A stretch of DNA of 8,440 bases, from positions 1 to 8,440 of the forward strand of contig JAHHTR010000092.1 of NCBI GenBank assembly GCA_020024515.1. Reading direction: 5' to 3'. Below the pieces are notes generated by a model. The model made no database searches and was not told where the DNA came from. It was given only the letters and a program-made list of their open reading frames with translations. The number at the start of each line of letters is the position of its first letter. Position 1 is the stretch's first letter. This document shows positions 1-5,190 of the stretch, piece after piece. This DNA comes from Angelakisella sp. (GTDB lineage Bacteria; Bacillota; Clostridia; Oscillospirales; Ruminococcaceae). Made by a program: the position numbers and the translations under genes.

Positions 1-54
1 AGATTATATTATATATATTAATATATGGAATATTGTTTATTCTTATTCTCGTTT

Positions 55-477
55 TTAGTTAGACTCTTTTGAAACTGATGAGATTATAACATTAAATAAG
101 AAACATAAACCAATAGTCAATATAACATGACCTACACCTGCCAAACCACCAATCATATGGTTTGTAAAGCTTGGTATTTGCAACATAAATAGTTCAAATA
201 TTCCTCTTGCTGCCATAAAGAAAAGTGACATACATAGTCCAAGATTATAAAAAATCATAAATTTCTTAAAGTTTTTATGTTTATCAACAGAAAATATTTT
301 CATAAGAATAGGCATAGCAAAGAAAAGTGCTGAACCCAAAATTATAGCATGAGCATGAAAATAGCTTAGAGTTGTAGTACCTGTAAAATTTGTATAATAA
401 GCAACTTCATGATTAAACAGTCCCAGAAAAAGACCTATTATTAAATATGTTATTGAGATATAATACATTTTTTTCAT
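55..477 (-). CDS. DUF2871-type four-helix membrane protein
   Basis: This is a 140-residue integral membrane protein that I match by overall pattern to the uncharacterised DUF2871 family; its biochemical role is unknown. Hydrophobic stretches at about residues 5-22, 38-60, 71-97 and 110-133 suggest four transmembrane helices. The family-like features are an N-terminal helix ending in FNHE, a FTGTTTLSYFHAH segment (His41, His43) and a GVGH motif near residue 117. The histidines at membrane boundaries (23, 41, 43, 107, 117) could bind a metal or haem, but that is only a guess. The start is fixed by a GGAGGA ribosome binding site (complement of 487-492) ten bases upstream. The gene is divergent from an HxlR-type regulator at 643, so it is the likely target of that regulator. 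Length fits the family. The family call is fairly secure; the function is not. Confidence 0.8.
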   Translation of the reverse strand: MKKMYYISITYLIIGLFLGLFNHEVAYYTNFTGTTTLSYFHAHAIILGSALFFAMPILMKIFSVDKHKNFKKFMIFYNLGLCMSLFFMAARGIFELFMLQIPSFTNHMIGGLAGVGHVILTIGLCFLFNVIISSVSKESN

Positions 478-516
478 ACTATGATATCCTCCATTTTTTT
501 TAAATATTACTCATAG

Positions 517-545
517 ATTATACTATTTATTTTTATACAAAGTAA
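517..545 (-). promoter_or_regulatory. Candidate promoter of the DUF2871 gene
   Basis: Read on the minus strand, TATAAT (complement of 517-522) is a perfect -10 box lying 25 bases before the GGAGGA ribosome binding site. At 17-bp spacing the -35 position (540-545) reads TTACTT, which is weak. A promoter with a good -10 and a poor -35 next to an inverted repeat would fit a gene that depends on a regulator, here the divergent HxlR protein. Confidence 0.45.
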
Positions 546-568
546 GTAGGCACTTTTTGGTGTGTATA
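534..568. promoter_or_regulatory. Candidate HxlR operator between divergent genes
   Basis: An imperfect dyad has outer arms TATACA (534-539) and TGTATA (563-568) and inner arms AAAGT (539-543) and ACTTT (552-556), around the core AGTAAGTAGGC. It lies between the two divergent promoters, overlapping the -35 position of the minus-strand one. HxlR/YodB-type regulators bind dyads rich in AGTA/TACT steps, so this is a reasonable site for the neighbouring regulator. The family resemblance is from general knowledge; binding is inferred. Confidence 0.4.
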
Positions 569-573
569 TGATA

Positions 574-602
574 TTGATTTTTTTACTAATATAACTTATA
601 AT
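574..602 (+). promoter_or_regulatory. Promoter of the HxlR-family gene, with dyad over the -10 box
   Basis: TTGATT (574-579) and a perfect TATAAT (597-602) are separated by exactly 17 bp, and the coding start follows 40 bases later. The -10 box sits in the loop of a perfect 7-bp inverted repeat, TATAACT (590-596) with AGTTATA (604-610). A repressor bound there would block its own promoter, which fits the autoregulation common in HxlR proteins. Confidence 0.7.
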
Positions 603-642
603 GAGTTATAATTTTGATAATACTATATTGAGGTGATTTTGA

Positions 643-1011
643 ATGCCTGATAAAAGGACAAATAAAGTAAGTTGTGATAATTATAAATGTGAAATAGAGG
701 TTACTTTGGAAGTACTAAGCGGAAAATGGAAAGCATTGATTATATGGAATTTATATCAACATAGCATAATCAGATATAATGAATTTAAGAGAATTATACC
801 AGAGATTACACAAAAGATGTTGACGCAACAATTAAAAGAGCTGGAAAAATATAAACTTATTTCAAGAAAAGATTATTCTTCCAATCCGCCAAAGGTTGAA
901 TATACTTTGACAGAAATAGGAAAATCACTTATTCCAATTATGAAAGATATGGAGAAATGGGGAAAAGAATATATAAAAATTTATAATGAAACAAATGATA
1001 ATACAAATTAA
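643..1011 (+). CDS. HxlR-family winged-helix transcriptional regulator
   Basis: This 122-residue DNA-binding protein is a complete HxlR/MarR-like winged helix. It has the family signature CEIEVTLEVLSGKWK (residues 16-30). A helix-turn-helix follows, with recognition helix around TQKMLTQQLKELE (56-68), then the wing around residues 76-92 (NPPKVEYTLTEIG) and a C-terminal dimerisation helix. Cys16 is at the position of the conserved redox-sensing cysteine of regulators such as YodB and HypR, and Cys11 lies close by, so thiol or electrophile sensing is plausible but not shown. AGGTGA (631-636) gives a good ribosome binding site. It probably controls itself and the divergent DUF2871 gene through the dyads between them. 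No clear intrinsic terminator follows it. Family assignment is confident; the inducer is unknown. Confidence 0.93.
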   Translation: MPDKRTNKVSCDNYKCEIEVTLEVLSGKWKALIIWNLYQHSIIRYNEFKRIIPEITQKMLTQQLKELEKYKLISRKDYSSNPPKVEYTLTEIGKSLIPIMKDMEKWGKEYIKIYNETNDNTN

Positions 1012-1082
1012 CAATAAAACTGACATTAGAAATACAGTATAAAATTCAAGGTAATATTTTAATAGTTTACATAATAACTATC

Positions 1083-1111
1083 TTGACTATTAAAAAAAAT
1101 AGTAGTATAAT
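1083..1111 (+). promoter_or_regulatory. Near-consensus promoter with a dyad in its spacer
   Basis: TTGACT (1083-1088) and TATAAT (1106-1111) are 17 bp apart, one of the best promoters in the window. The spacer and -35 edge contain a perfect dyad ACTATT-N6-AATAGT (1086-1103), placed where a repressor would compete with RNA polymerase. It points toward the chemoreceptor gene, whose start is almost 400 bp away, so it either drives a long leader or a small RNA. Confidence 0.6.
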
Positions 1112-1450
1112 GATAAAAATTATGATATTATTAAGAAAATGTTGTTTTTTTACAATCTTTTCTATTAAGTTACAGCTAACTTGAATTTTAAATTTTTTAT
1201 CATATACTTTTACATTTATGTTTTTTATAATAAATGTACTAATTTGTAGTATAGAATATAAAATAGTACAATAAAATTTAAATACTTGTTAATATATAAT
1301 AGACTTCGCTCAATTTACATAAATAGTCAAAAAAATAGAAAAAGTTAAAAATTTGTCAATATATATATTCTTATGTATTTGGCAAATTTTATTTTGCATA
1401 TACATTAATTTTAAATTAGAAGAATTCCTTATCTATATTTATAAATGAAT

Positions 1451-1480
1451 TTAGGTAATTAATTCTTTTTATTATATAAT
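1451..1480 (+). promoter_or_regulatory. Possible proximal promoter of the chemoreceptor gene
   Basis: A perfect TATAAT (1475-1480) lies 26 bases before the GTG start. The -35 region is poor (TTAGGT at 1451-1456, 18-bp spacing), and a start only about 7 bases past the -10 box would leave a leader barely long enough for the ribosome binding site. In DNA this AT-rich a chance TATAAT is common. Confidence 0.25.
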
Positions 1481-1506
1481 TTTTTTGAGAAGGGAATGAA
1501 GCATTA

Positions 1507-3564
1507 GTGTCTTTAAGACAAAAGAATGTATCTGAAAAAAGTAAAGGTACATTTAGATTAGGTTTAAATGGAAAACTAGTGGTAGGTATTTTTGTTCCAC
1601 TTGTAGCAATTTTATGTGTATTGGCAATTGTGCTAACAATTCAAGTTTCAAATGTTATATCAAATGTAAAAGATGATAACATTGAGAACCAAATTGTAGC
1701 TGCTTCTGTTCAAGTTAATGAGTATTTTGAAAAATTCTTTACTATTGAAAATATTATTAAAGAGCAAAGTATTATTAAACAAATGTTATTGGAATCAGAA
1801 CAAGGTTCGGAAGATTTCAGCTTTACTGATTCAACAGTATATTCAGATATTTTGACTTCTTTAAAATATTATAAATCTACGCTTGGTAATGCTGTACAAA
1901 ATATGTGGATAGCAGGTATAAAAAACAATCAGGTATTGCTTGCGGAAGGATCTGTTACAGAAGGCAACTTTTCTGTAACAGACAGAGAATGGTATAAGTT
2001 GATACAGGATAAGCCTGGCAGAGGTGTTTTGACAGCTGCATATAGAGATGTAGTTGCAGGTAAAATGATTGTTACTGTGGCAAGTCCATATTACAATTCT
2101 TCAAATAAATTGGTTGGTGTTATTGGTATTGATATAGAACTTGATGAACTAACAGCTTTCTTGAATAAAATTACAATTGGTGAAACAGGATATGTAACTA
2201 TTTATGATTCTGCACAAAATATAATTTATCATCCAAACTCTGAATTAATTATGACAAATCTTAGCCAGATAGAGTATTCGGATAATATAAAAACAGCACT
2301 TAAAAATCAGCAAACAAGCGATTTCTTAAAGTATCAATGTGATAAAAATACTTATTACGGCAGTACAATATATTTGAATACAATTAACTGGGCAGTGATT
2401 GGTTGTATGCCACAAAAGGAGTATTTGAAAGACTCGATATATATTATATCTACAACAGAATTGGGATTTATAATTTGTACCGTTATTCTTGTTTTAATTT
2501 GTATTTCTCGTGCTAAAACAATTGTAAGACCATTACAAATACTTAATTCAGCAGCAAGCGAATTTGCAAAAGGTAATTTAGATATTCCTATACACAAAAC
2601 AACAGATGACGAAATAGGCGACTTAACAGATGTATTTATAAATACACAAAAAGGATTAAAAGATATTATTTGGGATATTGGTTATGTATTGGACGCACTA
2701 TCAAATAAAAATCTTCAAGTTACAACAAGTGCTCACTATCAAGGTGACTTTGTGCAGATTAAAGAAGATTTGAATACAATTACATTGAGTATGAATAGTG
2801 TTATGTCAATAATTAATGATACAGCAGCACAAGTAGATGTTGGTGCCAATCAAATAGCTTCTACTTCACAATTATTGGCAGAAGGTGCAACAGAGCAAGC
2901 AAGTGCAGTAGAAGAACTTGCATCTACAATTAATGAAGTATCTGAACAAATGCAACAAATGGCAAAAGATGCAAGTTTTGCAAGTGAAAAAGCAAATGAA
3001 GTTGGACAAGATGTTCAAAATAGCAGTGAGAAGATGAAACTGATGATGCAAGCTATGGGACGCATAGACCAATCATCTAACGAAATTCAAAAAATCATCA
3101 AAGCTATTGAAGATATAGCTTTCCAAACAAATATTTTGGCACTTAATGCAGCGGTAGAAGCAGCACGTGCAGGTGCTGCCGGAAAAGGTTTTGCCGTAGT
3201 TGCCGATGAAGTTAGAAACCTTGCAGGAAAATCAGCAGAAGCATCAAAAACAACAGAAACACTTATATCAAATTCATTGAGTGCTGTAAAAGATGGTTTG
3301 TTGCTTGCAAGAGAAGCAACAGAGTCGTTGATTCTTGCAGCTGCTGATGTGCAAACAGTAACACAGGTTGTAAACGATGTATCTAATGATTTGCAAATTC
3401 ATTCAAAATCTATGCAAGATTTGACATACGGTATTGATCAAATTTCAAGCGTTGTAAAAACAAACTCAGCAACATCAGAAGAAAGTGCAGCATCAAGTGA
3501 AGAACTATCAGCACAGGCAAATTCCCTAAAACAGATGATGGTTGAATTCAAACTGAGAAATTAA
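1507..3564 (+). CDS. Methyl-accepting chemotaxis protein with dCACHE sensor
   Basis: This 685-residue transmembrane chemoreceptor should signal to the CheA/CheW array. Order: cytoplasmic tail 1-23; helix about 24-47; extracellular dCACHE sensor about 50-308; second helix about 312-333; HAMP about 334-387; a second HAMP-like segment about 388-437 with the GDF..IKEDLN pattern; signalling coiled coil 438-685. The hairpin tip is canonical (535-573: DIAFQTNILALNAAVEAARA, then GKGFAVVADEVRNLA). Possible methylation sites are the Glu pairs at 469-470 and 665-666. The sensor has R160, W162, Y163, Y179, D181 and D209, spaced like the amino-acid-binding dCACHE motif, but Phe155 replaces its usual first Tyr. 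There is no CheR-tethering tail. Translation starts at GTG 1507 behind AAGGGA (1490-1495); ATG 1496 is out of frame. Two stop codons and a strong terminator follow, so it is probably monocistronic. Confidence 0.95.
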   Translation: MSLRQKNVSEKSKGTFRLGLNGKLVVGIFVPLVAILCVLAIVLTIQVSNVISNVKDDNIENQIVAASVQVNEYFEKFFTIENIIKEQSIIKQMLLESEQGSEDFSFTDSTVYSDILTSLKYYKSTLGNAVQNMWIAGIKNNQVLLAEGSVTEGNFSVTDREWYKLIQDKPGRGVLTAAYRDVVAGKMIVTVASPYYNSSNKLVGVIGIDIELDELTAFLNKITIGETGYVTIYDSAQNIIYHPNSELIMTNLSQIEYSDNIKTALKNQQTSDFLKYQCDKNTYYGSTIYLNTINWAVIGCMPQKEYLKDSIYIISTTELGFIICTVILVLICISRAKTIVRPLQILNSAASEFAKGNLDIPIHKTTDDEIGDLTDVFINTQKGLKDIIWDIGYVLDALSNKNLQVTTSAHYQGDFVQIKEDLNTITLSMNSVMSIINDTAAQVDVGANQIASTSQLLAEGATEQASAVEELASTINEVSEQMQQMAKDASFASEKANEVGQDVQNSSEKMKLMMQAMGRIDQSSNEIQKIIKAIEDIAFQTNILALNAAVEAARAGAAGKGFAVVADEVRNLAGKSAEASKTTETLISNSLSAVKDGLLLAREATESLILAAADVQTVTQVVNDVSNDLQIHSKSMQDLTYGIDQISSVVKTNSATSEESAASSEELSAQANSLKQMMVEFKLRN

Positions 3565-3580
3565 TAAGCAATATTTTTGT

Positions 3581-3624
3581 AAGAACCAAAATTGTAAAAT
3601 TATGACAGTTTTGGTTCTTTTTTA
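3581..3624 (+). terminator. Intrinsic terminator of the chemoreceptor gene
   Basis: A 15-bp stem (3581-3595 with 3605-3619, one G-T pair) with a 9-nt loop is followed by a run of six T (3618-3623). It begins 16 bases after the stop codon. The stem starts with A residues matching the T run, so it could also work weakly on the other strand. Confidence 0.93.
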
Positions 3625-3656
3625 TAATATCAAAAATAAAAACAATAACAGTAATG

Positions 3657-3701
3657 TGAACTGCTCCAATTTGTACTGTCTGCACAAATTGGGGCAGTTC
3701 A
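3657..3701. repeat. 45-bp palindrome built from IS3-family ends (minimal MITE-like relic)
   Basis: Two 18-bp arms (3657-3674 and 3684-3701) are exact inverted repeats apart from one T/C difference, with a 9-nt loop. Read from 3701 leftwards, the first 32 bases match the insertion-sequence end at 7312-7343 with one mismatch, including the loop bases GCAGACAGT. Both outer tips read TGAACTG, the usual TG...CA termini of IS elements. The flanks (atg / ttt) show no target-site duplication. It is therefore a tiny element or scar made of two IS ends with no interior. It would fold strongly in RNA but has no T run, so it is not an obvious terminator. Confidence 0.8.
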
Positions 3702-3936
3702 TTTCAAAACAATTTTCTATATGTAATTTTTTATTGAAAAATTATTTGATATTGAGTTTATAATTACTTTAATTTCTCTTTCATTTACTATCTTTGTGAC
3801 ATTAATCAAATTATTCAAACAATTTTGTAATTGCTGATTGCTACATATATCCATATATTTTTATTCAATTCCTCTATTCTTATAATAATGTAAAAGTTAT
3901 TCAACGTTATTATATTAAAAAGAGGGATAGTATTAA
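3702..3936. other. AT-rich spacer with no secure gene
   Basis: Apart from one doubtful 45-codon ORF on the minus strand (3717-3854), I see no gene, RNA or clear regulatory site here. It lies between the IS-end palindrome and the hairpin downstream of the 216-aa gene. It may be decayed sequence. Confidence 0.5.
3717..3854 (-). CDS. Doubtful small ORF, 45 codons
   Basis: A short minus-strand ORF would encode MDICSNQQLQNCLNNLINVT followed by a mainly Ile/Asn/Lys-rich tail ending in NYI. It has no close family that I recognise. The length and a weak IxxSIxxNFxIKNY ending faintly recall Spo0E-like phosphatases, but the diagnostic SQxLD motif is absent. AGAGGA (complement of 3870-3875) is 15 bases from the ATG, too far to be a convincing ribosome binding site. 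An in-frame stop just upstream excludes a longer start. In DNA of this composition it may well be chance. Confidence 0.2.
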   Translation of the reverse strand: MDICSNQQLQNCLNNLINVTKIVNEREIKVIINSISNNFSIKNYI

Positions 3937-3975
3937 AATAACCACATTAATCTGTTACAGATTAATGTGGTTATT
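3937..3975 (-). terminator. Perfect 18-bp hairpin downstream of the 216-aa gene
   Basis: AATAACCACATTAATCTG (3937-3954) pairs perfectly with 3958-3975 around a 3-nt loop. Read on the minus strand it lies 72 bases past the stop codon of the 216-aa gene and is followed by TTTTAATA, an acceptable but not strong U-rich tail. On the plus strand the tail is GTGATTTTTATT. No plus-strand gene needs it because the chemoreceptor has its own terminator, so I assign it to the minus-strand gene, possibly acting in both directions. Confidence 0.65.
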
Positions 3976-4008
3976 GTGATTTTTATTATGTTGTATTCTC
4001 TTTATTAT

Positions 4009-4026
4009 ACTCACAAATTTGTGAGT
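4009..4026. repeat. 18-bp perfect palindrome
   Basis: ACTCACAAATTTGTGAGT is fully self-complementary and lies 21 bases after the stop of the 216-aa gene. As RNA it makes a 7-bp stem with an AATT loop. The minus-strand continuation is A-rich rather than T-rich, so it is not a standard terminator. It might stabilise the transcript 3' end or be a protein-binding site. Confidence 0.5.
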
Positions 4027-4047
4027 TAAGGAAAATAATTTATATAA

Positions 4048-4698
4048 TTATGTTCTGTTATTTAATCTTGCGTTTGGATTTTTGTATTCATGAACCGGTT
4101 TGTTTAGTATGTTATTGTACTTTGTTGAATTTATCTCTTTGCGGGCTTTTTGATATGTCTCAGCATATACCTTATGGGCTTCTTTTTGGAAAGCTATATC
4201 TTCTTTGCTTGGAAAAGATTTCCAACCGTCAAACGAATTATAAGTCAAGGTTTTGTCACCGTGTCCGTCAAAAATTGACAGATATGGAGATTGTCCGAAG
4301 CCTGTTCTCATTGTTGCTGTAAATGAAGGGAAACCAGGAATATTGTTGAAAGAAAAATTATTTGTGTGGCTGAATTTAGCTTGCATCAACATTGGACGAA
4401 ACATAGCCATTAATTGAGCCTTTTCGCTTTTATGTACACCGTTTGTCTGTCTATCAATATAGTTTTGATATTTTTTACTCATAAAATCATTGTTTTTAGC
4501 ATCTTGTTGTGCCATAGCTTGAATATCTTCAAAAACTTTATCTGATAGTGAACTGTTATTTTCAACTTTGTTTGGTTTTGTTAAGTTCTCTAATTTATCA
4601 TTGTGGTTTTTGTCAATAGGTGGATTTTTAATATCTTTTGTTATATGAGTATTATAGGGATTTATGTTGGAATATGCTATCTTATTAGAAATATTCAT
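4048..4698 (-). CDS. Uncharacterised 216-aa soluble protein
   Basis: I do not recognise a named family. The N-terminus (MNISNKIAYSNINPYN, on to about residue 50) is rich in Asn, Lys, Ser and Thr and looks disordered. The middle (about 52-110) looks helical, with DIQAMAQQDAKNNDFMSKKY (57-77) and a Met-rich stretch MAMFRPMLMQAKF (97-109). The C-terminal part has a glycine/aromatic region (IPGFPSF, FGQSPYL, IFDGHGDKTLTY, 120-153) and then a basic helix (165-190). There is no cysteine, no signal peptide and no transmembrane segment. The 'MAxxDAxxxxFM' middle gives an impression of uncharacterised clostridial proteins with similar Asn-rich starts, but I cannot name them. AAGGAGG (complement of 4707-4713), eight bases from the ATG, fixes the start. 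It has its own promoter and sits alone between two plus-strand units. The intact, well-initiated frame makes it very likely real. Confidence 0.85.
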   Translation of the reverse strand: MNISNKIAYSNINPYNTHITKDIKNPPIDKNHNDKLENLTKPNKVENNSSLSDKVFEDIQAMAQQDAKNNDFMSKKYQNYIDRQTNGVHKSEKAQLMAMFRPMLMQAKFSHTNNFSFNNIPGFPSFTATMRTGFGQSPYLSIFDGHGDKTLTYNSFDGWKSFPSKEDIAFQKEAHKVYAETYQKARKEINSTKYNNILNKPVHEYKNPNARLNNRT

Positions 4699-4750
4699 AG
4701 ATTTTTCCTCCTTTTGTTTTTATGTTTTATATTAAAGTAAATACAACACA

Positions 4751-4784
4751 ATTGTATATTATTTAGGTAATGATATCAACCTAA
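4751..4784 (-). promoter_or_regulatory. Promoter of the 216-aa gene with two overlapping dyads
   Basis: On the minus strand TTGATA (complement of 4774-4779) and TACAAT (complement of 4751-4756) are 17 bp apart, 37 bases before the ribosome binding site. Two inverted repeats cover it. ATACAA-N5-TTGTAT (4741-4757) overlaps the -10 box, and TTAGGT-N10-ACCTAA (4763-4784) covers the -35 box and most of the spacer. This arrangement suggests that the gene is repressed under some condition by a regulator not in view. Confidence 0.65.
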
Positions 4785-5026
4785 TGAACATATCGACATA
4801 TTTTTTGTAAAATATAGAATATAAACTTATTTTTGGCAAACTATCCAAAAAACTATTGCTGAATTTATTTATTATATTAATTTGATTAATTCATAAAAAC
4901 AAGTTACAAAATTAAATATAATAATACACATACTGATAACTATTCTTTATTTGAATATATCATAATATGATATACATTACAATATATTATATATTTAAAT
5001 AAAATGGCATTATAATAAAAAAACAG
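4785..5026. other. AT-rich divergent spacer with a 19-bp palindrome
   Basis: No coding or RNA gene is visible. The notable element is TATATCATA-A-TATGATATA (4956-4974), a perfect odd palindrome with 9-bp arms about 50 bp upstream of the -35 box of the MATE-kinase promoter. A smaller repeat, TTTTTGG/CCAAAAA, is at 4830-4851. Given the base composition, either could be chance. Confidence 0.4.
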
Positions 5027-5055
5027 TTGCATTATAAAATTAAATATGATATAAT
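5027..5055 (+). promoter_or_regulatory. Promoter of the riboswitch / MATE-kinase unit
   Basis: TTGCAT (5027-5032) and a perfect TATAAT (5050-5055) have 17-bp spacing. Transcription would start near 5062, a few bases before the first pairing base of the riboswitch aptamer (5067). The RNA therefore begins almost exactly at the aptamer, as usual for purine riboswitches. Confidence 0.8.
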
Positions 5056-5066
5056 ATCGAAGTTTA

Positions 5067-5130
5067 ACTTATATAAATTCATAATTGGGTGAATGTATCT
5101 ACAAACTACCGTAATAGTTTAGCTATAAGT
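5067..5130 (+). ncRNA. Purine (guanine-class) riboswitch aptamer, divergent variant
   Basis: The sequence folds into the three-way junction of the purine riboswitch family. P1 is ACTTAT (5067-5072) with ATAAGT (5125-5130). J1/2 is ATAA. P2 is ATTCA (5077-5081) with TGAAT (5090-5094), plus a possible U-G pair. L2 contains AATTGG. J2/3 is GTATCTAC (5095-5102), matching the conserved GUNUCUAC. P3 is AAACTA (5103-5108) with TAGTTT (5115-5120), and L3 is CCGTAA. The L2 GG and L3 CC needed for the kissing loops are present. The ligand-contacting bases equivalent to U22, U47, U51 and C74 are present (5074, 5096, 5100, 5123); C74 points to guanine-type rather than adenine recognition. Deviations are one extra base in J3/1 (AGCT instead of ACT), loops of 6 rather than 7 nt and a shortened P2. 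Ligand identity is therefore uncertain. Confidence 0.78.
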
Positions 5131-5153
5131 CATAGAGTTTTATTCTGACAAAT

Positions 5154-5177
5154 AGCTGCTGTTGCGGTTTTTATTTT
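5154..5177 (+). terminator. Riboswitch-controlled intrinsic terminator
   Basis: AGCTGC (5154-5159) pairs with GCGGTT (5164-5169), including two G-T pairs, around a TGTT loop, followed by TTTATTTT. It lies between the aptamer and the GGGAGG ribosome binding site. Its 5' arm with two preceding bases, ATAGCT (5152-5157), is perfectly complementary to AGCTAT (5121-5126), the J3/1 plus P1 3' strand. Ligand binding, which closes P1, should free the terminator and switch the gene off; without ligand the alternative pairing prevents termination. The direction is inferred from the pairing alone. Confidence 0.65.
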
Positions 5178-5190
5178 AGGGAGGAAAGTA

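Larger units (their letters stand above)
1012..1506. other. 495-bp AT-rich spacer before the chemoreceptor gene
   Basis: No convincing gene is visible on either strand. It holds a strong promoter (1083-1111) and several AT-rich inverted repeats. These are AAGTTA/TAACTT at 1167-1182, TACATTTAT/ATAAATGTA at 1211-1238, TACTA/TAGTA at 1237-1251, and a 10-bp arm pair at 1348-1357 and 1381-1390 with one G-T pair. If transcription starts near 1118, all of these lie in a leader of about 390 nt ahead of the chemoreceptor. I looked for a c-di-GMP aptamer, common before clostridial chemoreceptors, and saw none. Confidence 0.6.

Noticed and set aside
1118..1506. c-di-GMP riboswitch before the chemoreceptor
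   Set aside because: Common in clostridia at this position, but the conserved core and tetraloop/receptor bases are not present.
2355..2597. Open frame of 80 codons on the minus strand within the chemoreceptor gene
   Set aside because: Fully inside a well-supported gene on the other strand, no ribosome binding site or recognisable protein.
2872..3072. Cys/Phe-rich 66-codon minus-strand frame
   Set aside because: Antisense shadow of the alanine/glutamate-rich signalling coiled coil of the chemoreceptor.
4050..4322. 90-codon plus-strand frame
   Set aside because: Antisense to the 216-aa gene, which has the proper ribosome binding site and promoter; this frame has neither.
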